Below are positions 10,944-23,034 of a DNA stretch of 64,000 nucleotides, piece after piece. The stretch covers positions 222,501 through 286,500 of the forward strand of contig SEMN01000582.1 of assembly GCA_005408345.1 (NCBI GenBank). Reading direction: 5' to 3'. This DNA is from Macquaria australasica. Taxonomy: Eukaryota > Chordata > Actinopteri > Centrarchiformes > Percichthyidae. The translations under genes and the position numbers were made by a program. Numbering within the stretch: the first letter of the stretch is position 1; each line of letters begins with the position of its first letter. The notes below the pieces were generated by a model. That model had not been told where the DNA came from. It did not search any database and saw nothing but the letters and a program-made list of their open reading frames with translations.

Positions 10944-13900
10944 CTACATCTCTGCATCCATCTCTGTATTTCTGACTCGTAGCAACTGGAAGCCCTGGCC
11001 GCAGACCAGCACCCATCCTGACTTTTCTCTCTTTTTCTCGCTCCCACAGGAAGCCTTGAAACCTGTCTCAGTGTTTACCTCGCTCTCTGTCTTACCCACG
11101 CTGTAAATCTCTGTTTGATTTCTACGTTCGGCAGCTGTCTCACCTCCCTTCTCATCCCTGGTCTTACAAACTGGGTCACCTGTCTCGCTCGTGGCTTCAA
11201 TGGGTTCTCCACCCTCGGGTTCATCAGTTGTTATCTTATCCTTGTCGGATCTCCCATCTGTCTTACCCTCTGCTGTCTTACACATCGTTCTTAATCCTGT
11301 CTGACTCACTTTCTCTCTCAAAATTGCAATCTCCTGCCCAGACTCAAAACTTGTTTTCCTCTTTTTATCTCCTTCCTCCTCCTCCTTCATCTGTCCCCCC
11401 CACACTGCGAGACCTGCAGCATCTGCAACGTGGGAGCACAGCGCCCCGATCTGGCTGACACCGGTACTGCTGACCCTCCACAAGCAAACCCTCTGATCTG
11501 AAGAAGTGGAGACCACGAGGCCTGGGCTCAGGAGTTTCAGGGCAGTCAGAGGGGCAGCGTGAGACAAAGGGATGTGGGACTGGGAGTGAAGATGAAGATG
11601 AAGCTGGTTTGGAGGTTGGAACTGAGTTTGTAAAGAAATCAAGGGCTCAGAAATCGGAGTAAACCCTCTGCTGCCCCCAGTCTTCCTTTCTTCTGGGTAC
11701 TGCACCCTAATCATGGACACTGTCAGCTGCCCATCGTCCCCTCCGCTAGCAACTGTTACCAGGCATCCGCCCTCTTGTTGTCCCAGTTTCTCTGCCCAAA
11801 CAGCCAATGAGTTGACACCACTCTGGTGGGCGGGAATGTCGAGGCATGGGATTGGTGGCGTTGGAGCATTGCTCGAAGTACCGGCCGATAAGGAAGAAGC
11901 TTCAGACAAATCCCACACTGCAATTTTGCCATCTGTTGCAGCACTGAACAGCAGCTTATACCTGAGAGAGAGGGAGATGTTAACACAAACATGCACATGT
12001 GAGATTGCTTTCCTCATATTTTCCCAAAACAAAAAGAATTGGAAATTGAAAGTTAAATTTACTGAGCTCTTAATATTGCATTCCTATATTTGATCTGCCA
12101 AAAACAATCAGTGGTCTGGTTCTGATGGGAGCAAGACTACCAATGACTTGTGATGAAGGTGCCAATATTTGCCCAATTCCGGTTCTGGAAATAAAAACAT
12201 GCAACAAACACTAACTCACCTGTTGCCTTTTCCATCCTCCAGGCTGCAGGCGGCAACACTGAGCACACAGCGCTGGTGGTAAAACATCTCCCACAACAAA
12301 TCAATTTTACATTTAACTTCACTGACTGAGAACAATCTGGAAAAGAGGTGAAAAGACAAAAAAGGAGAGAGCGAGGACAGCATTATAAGACAAACAATGT
12401 ATTATAAAATCAAATTAAGTGACACTAAGAGAATTTAAGGTTGAGGAAATAGCATCTAAAGGGAGACAACAGAACGCATGAAGGAGAGTAAATATCTTCA
12501 GCCACATTTAAGCTATATTTTGCCAAGTAACAACACATTTCAACACACTTTCTCTCACATTCAGTAACAATCATCGCTACCACTTTACTAAAGAAAAAGT
12601 CATTTGAGAGTATTAAAACAGTTGGAAGACATTCAGTTTTTATACTGTAACACCTTTCTCCAGAGAAAGAGGTTTCAGATGTGTGGAAAACTTTTAATTT
12701 TTCTGTGATGGACACCAACCTGAGAGCTCCGTCGCTGCAGGCCAGAGCCAGAAGACCACGGTCTGACGTCTCATCCACCACAACTACAGACATGTACCTG
12801 AAAACACACAGACACTACTGGTAAGACTGGATGCTGGAGTGAACAAAGGAAGGAAAAAAGGAAGGAAGTGGATAAAGAAAAAAGGTAGGAAGGAGGGAAA
12901 AAGCACTTAAAAGTAGGAAGACATTAGGTATTCATAAAAAAAAAGTCCATCTCTTAATGAAATTCCCTTTTACACGTGTATAAAATACACACAGGTGGGA
13001 TGACACAGCTTCTTTATGTATATACATTTTTGCTTGTGCCTCCTACATTACAACCATTATCTTGCCTTGTTTCTGGGTCCATTTTCACTGTCTTGTGTCG
13101 GTTCCGCCTCCTCTCCCACTGTTTGTCCAATTGGTGACTGGCCACCTGGATCACCTGGCAGGAGGGAACCAGTCTCTGCCCGTCCCAGCCGATCAACAGC
13201 CGGTAACACTGCATTTGAGCTCGCCCGCCAGCTGACACGAGCAGGGCGGAGAGAAACTGTGTCTGGTTTTCCCTCCCTCCCTCTGGACGTGTTACCGCTG
13301 TCACCGTCCGAACGCTTGAGATGTGGTCGGTAATAACTGAGAGAACTTTGATGCTGCCAGAGTTGGGATGTAGCGCCAGGACGGTTAAGCTAGTGTCCTC
13401 TCCTCCTGTCACCATTATCTCCCAATGCCCTTCCTCTCTCTCCACATCCTGTACTTCATCTTTGAGCCTATCATTTCCCTCAATTTTGGTCAAATTGTCA
13501 GTACCCTTTCTTTGAATGTCATTCCCAATTCCCTTTATCCTCCCCAGCCTGCATACACACCCAATCCCCCTCCCATGGATGCCCTCTCTCAGGCTCCATC
13601 CTCCCGCCCTTCTTCCCTTCCCAGCCCAGCTTGGTGCCTCTCCAGGGGGCTGTGAAGCCAGGACAGCCCCCTGCTTGATGAAGACCAGAGTGCCGTATCC
13701 TGGCCAAACACCTTTGTGGGATGGCCAGAGACTCCAAGAGCGATGCCCCCCACCACAAGGCACTGCTAACAGCCTCTCCTGCCTCACCGGGTCCCAAACC
13801 ACAAAGTGGACAGCATGAAAGCCAATGATGACAAACCTAGCTTCTTTTCTCTTGTTCTCCGTCTTTTTTTCTTCTCCTCTAAAGCTCCCCTCCTCTTTCA

Positions 13901-16900
13901 CCTCCAGCTTTTCTGTCAAATTGGGTTTCTTTGTCTTGTAGTGGTTCTTACATTCCTCTCCAAGCTCCTCCTCCTCCTCCTCTTCCACTGGAATTTCAGG
14001 CTCAAGGATCAAAACCCTCTCCAGCCACTCCATACCCTTGCATGCCCTCTGGACTCTGAGAACCTCGAGCTGAAGCCCTCTCTTGTTCTCTACACTCTTT
14101 CCATTACTCTTTTCTTCAGGTTTTTCGGCTGGTATTGGACACACTCTGAAGACCCTCACACAGCCGTCTCTGCCGGTGCTGTAGAGCAGTCCCTGGTATT
14201 CACACACTGAAGTTACACCCTGTTTTCCATGCACTCCAAACAAGCAGCTCAGTGGGTGCAGCGTTAGGTCACCCGCTTCTTTTCCATCTCTCTCCTCCAT
14301 CATTTCGCTTTGTCTGTCTCCACCGCTTCCACTTTCCCCAGCTTCAACCCCTTCATCATCAGTTTGTTTCCTGCCTGTCAGCAAGCCTTCATCCATCCTT
14401 TTATCATCTCCCATCTTTTGCTCCAGTTTTCCTTCCTGAAACAAAAGCAGGGAGCCCCTCCTGTCCCCACACACCCACAGCACTCCCCGTGATGTGGAGT
14501 GGAGGTGCACTGCAGCTGTCAGCCAGCGTTTGGCGCAGGGGGGAAGGAGGAAAGGAGGAAGGGGATTTACACTGAGAGCCAAGGAACAGTTGTCATCTAA
14601 TTTTACTTCTATACACCAGCGATAGACAAGTCCTTCAGCGCTTGATGCTAGCAAATACAAGCTTTCTTTTGCCTGGTGACAAATAAGACTATGGATTTTC
14701 CTTGATCCACCAATAAGAAGAATCCCACACTTAGGATGAGAGATGGGGAAGACCTGTATGGACCCACTGAGGTTTCCCACAGCACACAAATTAACTTTTG
14801 CTGTCGAGTCTTTCACACTGACAGTCATTGTTTCCATCACACAATAAGCTTGAAACTCTGGTGTCCCTTGCCAGACCATTTCCCACTGCCCTTCGCTGTA
14901 TTGGTAAACTATTCCTTGGTCAGTGCAAACCACAAACTTACTCTGACTCCAACTTGCATTTTCATCCTCTTCCCCTGCTATACAAACCACTTTAGGCAAG
15001 CCTTGACCAGGAAATTTCAGGTCACTTAGCTTCTCTGCCACTGCTTCCCCCATTCTCTCCATGCTCTCCTTACTCCCTTCCACCCTCCACAACCTCACCC
15101 CTCCATCTGCCCCCCCTGTAGCCACCCATCTCTCTTCATCTCCTGTTCCCTCACTGACTGCGAGTGCACGAACCCCCCCTGCTCGGTGTCCCTTCAATGT
15201 ACGAACCACCTTACCATCTCCAGCCCAGTCCCAGACTAAACAGGCCCCGTCTTCCCCAGCACTAAACACATTCCCTGGGGATAGACACACTGAGAACACC
15301 CTAGCCTGGTGTCCATATAGGACCCTTAAACAAGCTGGGTTCAAGTCCCCACATTTCCCTCCAGGGCCGCCTAAAGGACCAACACCCCACACCCTTACAC
15401 TGCGGTCATCAGAGGCTGAAGCCAGCCATCCTTTCTCCTGGAGGTAAGAGATGAAGAAGATGACCCCGCTGTGACCCAGCAGACGTCTCTCAACTGGAGC
15501 TTTGTGCTCAGAATTGCTACTTTTGTCTCCTCCTCCAGGCTTCCAGAGAACCAGCTGGTTGAAAACAGTCCCTCCTACTAAGACTGTATCTGCCCAGGAT
15601 TCATGTACCAGAAGGAGGGTAGAGTACAGCAGACACCCCTCCAGACAGGAGTGCTGAACCAGGGCATTTCCTGTAATGATGTCCAGGAGAAGAGCACTAT
15701 TGTGGGCTACAGCCACACAGAGGAGTGAGTGTTTGTCTCCAGAGAGCCAGCGGGCATCCAGTGCCCAGTCCTGTAGCAGCACGAGGGGACCCAGAATCTC
15801 CAAGCGCAGATGCTCCCCATGCTGGAGACCCACGTGTAGCCTCACCAGCCTCACAGCCTTGCCTCCAAACACTGCTAGGTCATAGAAGTTGGGCTCAGAG
15901 GTGGAGCTCAGTTCTGGAGATTGACAAGACAAGAAGCGGTTTTGTGAATTTATGAGAGTGAATAAATACAAAAACAACATCTGTAAAAAATAACTAGAGA
16001 GCTGTCAGTGAGTGCAAACTCTTTACCAACACTGGACAGACTTATCCGACCATCTCATTTCACTCAAAGTGAATAGTCAATTTTTTATACATCCTGACAG
16101 AAGTGAAGAAATAAATCAACCTCTTTGAATACAACAGAGGAAATTAGATTTTAAAAGAGAGAACAGTGAAAACAAACATGTTTGCTAACCATCTTTCTCC
16201 TCCCCATAGGTTCCTGTTGCAGAGCTCTGTGCTGGGACAGTCGCCAGACTTCTAGGTCTTATCCCATGGATTCTGTAGTGTTGGAGCACGCTCAGTGAGA
16301 CACAGGCTTTAGGGCGAGTTTGGAGGCTATACACCGTCAAGACTGGACCTTCACCTGCCAGGAAAGGATAACGGAAAATTCAGAAGAGATGGGCAGATGA
16401 TACCGAAGCTCCGAAGCTTGTTTCACTCCTTTGAAGCGCACTGTTTGAATACATCGGAGCTTGTTTCAAAATCAAGAATACCACGTGACTGATGATGTCA
16501 GTATCACGTCACACTGGACCTAACCTACACCAAAACGGTACATTAATATTTAATGTCAGAAAAAATAGTGTATATCTAGGCTTTTTGGACAATACATTTA
16601 TCAATTATTTTACTGTAACATATTGCACAATAAACATGCAGGCTTCTTGGACTTTTATTGCAGACACTTGAGATTAAAACCGTTCAAATCAGAGAGGTGT
16701 GGTTGTCGTAGTGCTTCAGCTCCAGTCTTGAAGGGCTGCTGTCAGTTTTGCAAGCTACCAGATGTCACTGTTCTGGCACAAACAGAAAGAAAGCCCCAAC
16801 GCTTCATAAGGCTTCATCCGCCCATCACTAGTGACCAGTCTTCTTTCAAAATAAGCAAGAAGAGAAGTGACACACTCCCCATCACAAAACTTGAAACATA

Positions 16901-17109
16901 TGACAAACCACATCTGAAGCTCAACCTGTTCCACCCATGCATTTGTAGCAGGACTTCCACAAAAACATATTGGCCAATATGGTTGGGACTTTACACTAGA
17001 AATGTGACTTCTATGTTGATCCCCAACACTGCTGCCTACCTGTCAGTAGAAATGCATCCTGAAGGAACTCCACAGCTGTGACTGGAGCTACCAGGGCTGC
17101 TGTCTCCAT
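10944..17109 (-). CDS. wdr6: WDR6, WD-repeat cofactor of tRNA 2'-O-methylation (complete)
   Basis: WDR6 is the WD40 partner of FTSJ1 in methylating position 34 of certain tRNAs (family knowledge). Six minus-strand exons: 17040-17109 (ATG at 17109, METAALVAPVTAVEF), 16190-16354, 13066-15913, 12720-12797, 12220-12336 and 10944-11961 (stop at 10944-10946). They total 4296 nt, giving 1431 residues with every phase matching. Diagnostic blocks include GEGPVLTVYSLQT, LLGHSGVIFFISYL, SDDRSVRVWGV, SAGEDGACLVWDW, VCGDRRGSLLLF, HGKQGVTSV, CGGGHRSW, SAGGRAQMQCY and KMDPETR. The protein is about 300 residues longer than the human one because of charged insertions at roughly 577-626, 717-771, 864-908 and 1295-1410. 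Intron 3 uses a GC donor. The large third exon holds two thirds of the protein. Confidence 0.95.
12798..13065 (-). other. GC-AG intron of wdr6
   Basis: The exon-3 end reads ACAAG followed by GCAAGA. The acceptor is TGTGTTTTCAG before GTACATG. Only this GC donor rebuilds the conserved DPETR-YMS junction in frame; nearby GT donors lead to an immediate stop. Confidence 0.9.
16386..16832. mobile_element. Short non-autonomous hAT-like transposon in wdr6 intron 1
   Basis: The ends GATGGGCAGATGA (left) and TCATCCGCCCATC (right) form an imperfect terminal inverted repeat, followed inward by GAAGC-rich subterminal repeats, as in fish non-autonomous hAT elements. It lies wholly within the first intron of wdr6 (16355-17039). 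I could not resolve an 8-bp target duplication, so the class is inferred. Confidence 0.6.
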
Positions 17110-17923
17110 CCCTTAATGAAAGACTTTCATTCAAGACACATTATTAATCGTGCCTGAAAGATATAAAAGGTACAACACACACTTGTTAATGTGTGTAGCG
17201 CCAGAAAAGATGGCAGTGTGATTAACTCACGTTTGCATTTTGAAAATTTGGATAAAGTCTGTGTTGAGTAGAGTCACCATTAGCCTTTCAGTTAGCAAAA
17301 CAAGCTAACAGTAAGAGCGCTTCCCGTGTTATTTGGTGGGTACAAATTATTAAAAGTAACTTTTCTAGGTCAATGTCAATGCCACTACATGATTTACCTA
17401 CAATACGCTCAAACGCCACATAAATGCGTTTCAAATCTGCATTAAAACGGCTTTATTTACATCCACGATTCGCAATCTCGTACCCACGTGTTTCAGTTCC
17501 GTCTGTCCTTGCCCCGTTTTAACCAATCAGGCCACACTGCTGGCTTCCTGAACGCTGACTGGTTAGAAAAAAAGGTTAGCAGCATTTGTATTGGAGAAAG
17601 CGACACATGTGACTGAGTGCCGTTGAGTTGTGCTGCCTCTAAGTGTTCCCTGGAAAAGTAGGTTGGTTCGCATCAGTCATAGGCATTGATTTTAAAATGA
17701 GTATTTTAGAAATATCATAGGAAGCCATACCTCAACCATGTACCAATGCTGCTTCGTGGATCTTTCTAACTCTTTGTCAAAAATACATCAACTTCCATCG
17801 ATACGCAGAGCAGTCTTAACTCTGAATTGATCTTCGAGTGGACCGTGAACGCGGCAGGAGGCAGTGGAAGGTGAGGCTGCGCACGGCCGTTAGGTAGCGG
17901 TCCAGTTAACTTCACAGCTAGCT
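17110..17923. promoter_or_regulatory. Head-to-head intergenic promoter region (wdr6 minus / zinc-finger gene plus)
   Basis: The two ATGs face away from each other across 814 bp. Visible elements include a CCAAT box at 17523-17527 inside an imperfect palindrome (TTTAACCAATCAG ... CTGACTGGTTAG, about 17517-17570), a CACGTG E-box near 17485, a YY1-like AAGATGGC at about 17207-17214 and a GC-rich TGCGCACGGCCG just before the plus-strand gene. Shared promoter use is inferred from spacing; transcription starts are unknown. Confidence 0.5.
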
Positions 17924-20900
17924 ATGCCTGGGAAATGTAAATTCCAAGACTCCTGGCTCTCGAAGGTTATTTACAAGGACTGGCTGATTAAGGACGTTCA
18001 GGACATTCACTTCGCCCGATGCAGAGCCTGTTGTAAATCAATCAAACTTCAGACCATGGGCGAGGCTGCTCTCACCAGCCACGCAGGGGGAGCTGGCCAC
18101 AAAGCAGCTGTCCGCAAGCTAACGGAAGGTAGCTTAGCTGCGATTTATTAACGGGAAAACGGCTTAGAAGGCATGCTAAAATGTGTTCAGAAGTGTTTGT
18201 GAGTGCATGTGACATGTTTGTTGAGCTGGTAAAATTGTGGGTGGTGTAGCAGGTGTGTATTAACCTAGGCAGTGGGTGTGTGTATGTGGCTACAACAGTC
18301 TCGACGTGCGTGAGTGTTGAAACATCTGTGTTCTTTATGTGCATGTATTAGATTTTCGCATGACACCTTGTAGTGCAGTATGTGTGATATATAGTTATGT
18401 TTAATGGCTTTCATTTACGGTCTTTTAGGTTTTATGTGCTGTACTATTAGAGCCTTTGCAACACCACAATAACCAACACTTCCCTGCAGTGGAGATGAGG
18501 GGTAGCTGTAGTTGAACATCTGCAGTCTGCTGAAGCGTCCTTGAGCAAGTGTCACTCCAAGATAACCTATATGTGTTTTCATTATGACCCTGGATACCTC
18601 CAAACACTTTTAAGACTAATAATACCATTAATCTACCCACTAATAATGATGTTCTAACGTGTATTTAACAGGATTGTAAGATCATTCTTAATGGATTGTA
18701 ATATATTGAGGTACATTAATGGGTAAAAACCCCTTAAAAGTTACCAAATAACATAACAGCCATCCATTAATCTGTACCTTTTTAAAAGGTTGTACCTTAA
18801 TATTTTAATTATGGTAAGGTAATGCTGTAATGATAGTTGTTTTTGTTTGCTTGTTGTTGTGGACTCAAAACTTGAGTCCATGTAGAAACCCCATTAATAA
18901 CTACTTAATAAATCAATCCATGAATTCAATAATCTGGGGTCTACCTTGCAATATTTACCAAGTAACAAAGCCGCCCCTGAGTTTGCAGCATAACTGAAAA
19001 AGTATGGTCATTTTTCAGGTGTGCTTTTCATGGTATTTGGTAAATTTGAACAAATATTTCCTTTAATAAGCATGGTGCTGAGAAATTAAACTGAGTATTA
19101 AGCTCGGTTTTGTCTTTGCCAGATTGCCCGCACCTTTGAGGTTTTCTAAATGTAGAAATTCTACCATCCCATTTTACTGAATGTGAAGGCATTTTCCTTC
19201 TTTAGGTTTAATGTAATAATACACAGGGGTTCCCCAGGTCACACTCGGGTCATTTTTAAACCTAAAAGTATTAGGTCATATACTGTCTCTCTCTGAGCGA
19301 TGGTTCAGCTCTCTGTCTCCAAGGATAACTGGTCAGGGTGCAGCTGTCCTGATAAGGCTGGCTCCGTCTCCTAGGAGACCAAGGTCGTTGGAGATAGACA
19401 GCGCTACGCTCCGAACTCCACACTGATTTACTGGCTCCTCTTTGTCTCTGAGATATGCGCTAAATATGACCTGCAGTAACATACAAAGTAACTTTTGTTA
19501 ACTTAAGAGGAGCTTAGTTCCTTGTTTAGAATCCAATACCCAATCGAATCTTCACACATCTTCAGCTTGGTGAAGAATAACCTTATTTGGACTTGAAGGG
19601 AAACTCATATGTCTAGTACAGGGTTAAATACACCTCGCCAGGAAGTAACCTTCAGAATTGGGTGGCAATACACAGTGTTTACTTGTACTGCTAGTCTCTA
19701 CTCTCCTTGATCAAGCTTCAATAAATGCTTCAGCATAAGACATCCAGGTCTCCTGAAACTCCACTCACGAGTCAACCAGCTTCCAGCTTATTATTATTAT
19801 TATTATTATTTATGCTCTACTTCTTATTTCTAGTCCCAAACATGTTTTTGGCTGGTTTAATCTTCATTTGTGAAATAAGTCAAACGTTTAGAGTTTAGTG
19901 AGATCAGAATCGGCTACAAAGCTGCAGCGTTGGAATCTTTTTAGGGATTTAGAAATTCTGCTCAAGGACACTTCAGCAGGGTGTATACTGCAATGAGACC
20001 TGGAACACAAACCCTCCATTTTAAATACTTCTCACTTTATCATCCTGCTGCACCAAAACATGTTCAGTTTGTCAAATTATTAAACTTATAAGGAAGTCAG
20101 CCTGTAAACGGATTGAATAATCCCTGAATTTAATGTTTACTTATTAAAGTGTAGGATTTCTAACTACTCGATATTGCCATTACAGAACTTAACCTGAAAC
20201 TACTTTACTGACAGTAAAGTTGAGGCTGACTTTGTGGACTTTTTCATTGTTTAAATAAAGATTTACAGCCCAGAATAGATTAATGTCTGTCCATTTGCAA
20301 TCATGCTTCATTACTTACAAAGTCAGAGCAGTTTTATTGGTGTTGTGTGGGTTGCAAACACTGATAAGTCAGGAATTTAATTTCCACTTGGTATCATCCA
20401 TACTAGAATGGAAACGTGTGCATTTGTGTGTTTTAGTGTGAATGGGGGTGTTGTACCTGCTTCCACCAGAGGGAGGCATTCTCTGCTTATTTTCCTGAAA
20501 CTGTCCTTTTTTCTTATTAGCAGGCAATTTGAAGTTGATAAATGCTGCTGGGCAGATAAATGGCAGCGTGACTCGGGTAAATATTCAAAAGTGATTGTTT
20601 TGGTTTACATTTATTTTAGAGACATAATTTCACATTAGGACCACTATAATTTATAAACTAACATTCATGCCAGAAATGACAAATGTTCCATCAGCGTAAA
20701 GTAATCACTTAAAACACACTTTGTTGTCTCCGTCTCAGACTGAGGACAGCAAGGAGCAAGTGGCCATCTGCCTCCAGCCTGACGCCTTGGACAGAATAAC
20801 ATGCAACGACTGGTCAGACCTGAAGCACAGCCCCACTACAAACGCCATCTCCCACAATGCAGAGCTACAGGATGTGACATTTCCTGCTGCCTTCTTCACG

Positions 20901-23034
20901 ACACCAGGTACCCACAGATAAAGCTCTGCAAGCTGCCACAGTATTTGTTGCCTAGTGACACCTGCTCACTGAACTTTCTGTTGGCAAATATTGGTGTCAG
21001 TCGGGACCTTTGAATGTGTTTACATGAACTGTGATATTTCAGTATTACTCTGATTAGGACAGTACTCTTAATAAAGAAACTCATTAACGACACTGAATGA
21101 TTACCTTCAGCTTAATACGATCATTGTTTAGGTCACCGTTACTGAGGATGAGGAGGAAGGAGGGGAATTATAAATACATCACAAGAGAGTAACACCTGTT
21201 CTTTAACTCCAACCACAAATGTATATTTAAATAGAATTAAATTGTTTCGATCCGTTGGAACTTTTTATGTGTTAAAATAAATCTACCTTTCAGAAAGAGA
21301 GAAAGAAAGCGTTCTTGTGTCTGGTTGTTTTGGCGTACAGTGCTCTGTAGCGCCTACCAGAAGGGAGAAGTTGGAACAGCTTGTGTCCAGGGTGTGATGG
21401 GTCTGCAGTGATGTTTCCTGCCCGTTTCCTGACTATGGACATGCATAAATCCTGAATGGAGGGCAGGTTGGCACCAGTGATTCTTTCTGCAGTCCTGAGT
21501 GTTCGTTGTAGTCTTTTCCTGTCATGTTTGGTGGCCAGTACAAACCACACAGTGATGGATGTGCAGAGAACCAGCGTCATAGTTGAAAATCTGTTTTTCA
21601 ACTTTTCAGTGTAGCTCCTCTTTGCTACTCTGATCTCCCTTGTCAGTGTGTTTTTGGTCTGGTTGTACAGGATTCGGTCCCCACTTCTGTACGCCTCCTC
21701 ATTGGCCTGACGAAGCTGCCTGAGTTTTGCCGTAAACCAGGGTTCATTGTTGTTGTATGTGCAGCAGGTTGTTGCAGAGATCAGCAGTACAAGTAAACAC
21801 TGTGTATTGCCACCCAATTCTGAAGGTTACTTCCTGGCGAGAAGTATTTAACTCTGTACTAGACATGCAAGATTCAAGTCCAAATAAGGTTATTCTTCAC
21901 CCAGCTGAAGATGTGTGAAGATTCGATTGGGTATTGGATTCTAAACAAGAAACTATGTTTACCTTAACGACAGTCACGTTGTATGTGACTTCAAGCCACC
22001 GTCATTGCATGTCTCAGAGGACACAAAGAGGAGACAGTATATCAGTGTGGAGCCTGGGGCGTAACACCGTCTATCTCCAATGACGTTGGTATCCTGGGTG
22101 ATGGAGCCAGCCTTATCAGGACAGCTGCACCCTGACCAGTTATCCTTGGAGACAGAGAGCTGAACTATTGCTCTAAAAGAGTCAGTATATGACCTACTGC
22201 TTTTAGGTTTACAAATGACCCAGATGTGACCTGGGGAACCCCTGTGTCCTTTTACATCTAGCCTAAAGAAGGAAAATGCCTTCACAAATGGTGTAATGGA
22301 TGGAAATGTCCAGTAAGGTTCCAGTAAATGGTAAATTGTTTCTTCCTGGAACAAGGTGTTTGGAAGGACCCAACACATGGTGCGATAAGTGCTAGTCAAG
22401 AAAACCTGCAGGTGATAAAGCAGGAGGGATTTGCTGAGTCACACCAAAACCTATGAGCAGATTAAATTGGATGAAATGTTACATTTTGCCCTTGAGTGCA
22501 AGATGCATCAGGAAAAAGGTTTAGCACTTTTACAGGAAGAGAAATTGGTTGGATTTTGTTACAAAAAGATGCCAAAATTGTATTTAGCTAAATGCATTTA
22601 GAAATAGATAATAAACAAATGCACTCAGGGACACAAGGTTCACCTCACTGACCTTTTGCAACTCTGACCTCGCAGGCACCTCCAGGCTCATCAGCCAGCA
22701 TCTCCACCCGTCAGGCAGCGAGGCGGAGGAAGCGGGCCGCCGCTTGACTCAGCACGACTCCGTAGACCTGTCGAGACTGGAGCAGCAGCAGAGAACAGAA
22801 GCTCTGGAGCAGCAGCAGCAGATGAAGATCCTGGAGTGGGAGAACAGGATGAAGGTGCTGGCGTGGGAGCAGGAGCTGGTGAGGGAGAAGAGGAGAGCAG
22901 CCCGGCAGAAGGAGAAGGCCTTCAGGATGAAGAAGGCTTACTATAAAGCCAAGCTAAAGAGGATGGGCGAGGATGTGCTGCCATCATCCTCCAGCAGCGA
23001 TGAAGAGGAGAAAACGTCTGATCCGACAGGATGA
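17924..23034 (+). CDS. BED-like zinc-finger and coiled-coil protein, 261 residues
   Basis: Four plus-strand exons: 17924-18128, 20524-20576, 20739-20907 and 22676-23034 (TGA at 23032-23034). Donor/acceptor pairs are all GT-AG and phases agree (1, 0, 1). The N-terminus has a C33-x2-C36 ... H53-x5-H59 array preceded by aromatic residues (F7, W11, Y17, W20), as in BED-type fingers of hAT transposases and their host-domesticated descendants. The middle (exons 2-3) has no recognised domain. Exon 4 encodes a Gln/Glu/Lys/Arg-rich predicted coiled coil (LEQQQRTEALEQQQQ, WEQELVREKRRAARQKEK) and an acidic tail with SSSSSDEEEK. This arrangement suggests a nuclear DNA-binding protein of transposon origin; function unknown. 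The ATG is the first in frame, in context AGCTATGCC. A poly(A) signal lies at 23896-23901. Confidence 0.75.
19182..19700 (+). repeat. LTR-like repeat, left arm of a long inverted pair
   Basis: About 500 bp, highly similar in reverse orientation to 21787-22286. Homology begins sharply at TGTGAAGGC in both arms, as expected for an LTR starting TG. It continues past 19700 on this side with an AATAAA at about 19721 and then an (ATT)n run. Shared blocks include AACTGGTCAGGGTGCAGCTG and AATCCAATACCCAATCGAAT. It sits in intron 1 of the zinc-finger gene. Element family not identified. Confidence 0.75.
19786..19812. repeat. (ATT)n microsatellite
   Basis: TTATTATTATTATT run next to the left LTR-like arm. 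Confidence 0.9.
21290..21786 (-). pseudogene. Internally deleted non-LTR retrotransposon ORF
   Basis: A 175-residue minus-strand frame joins a block typical of the segment before fish non-LTR reverse transcriptases (EPWFTAKLRQLRQANEEAY, NTLTREIRVAKRSYTEKLKN) directly to a C-terminal block (RKRLQRTLRTAERITGANLP, ADPSHPGHKLFQLLPSGRRY). The reverse transcriptase core between them is missing, so it is a deletion derivative that nevertheless remains open. Its 5' end abuts the LTR-like right arm at about 21787. It lies in intron 3 of the zinc-finger gene, antisense. Confidence 0.8.
21787..22286 (-). repeat. LTR-like repeat, right arm of the inverted pair
   Basis: Reverse-oriented copy of 19182-19700, starting with TGTGAAGGC on the minus strand at 22286. 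By eye the arms are mostly identical, with clustered mismatches and one short replaced stretch around 21960-22060. It lies in intron 3 of the zinc-finger gene. Confidence 0.75.

Noticed and set aside
13016..15955. Several plus-strand frames of 60-130 codons
   Set aside because: They are antisense shadows of the large wdr6 exon.
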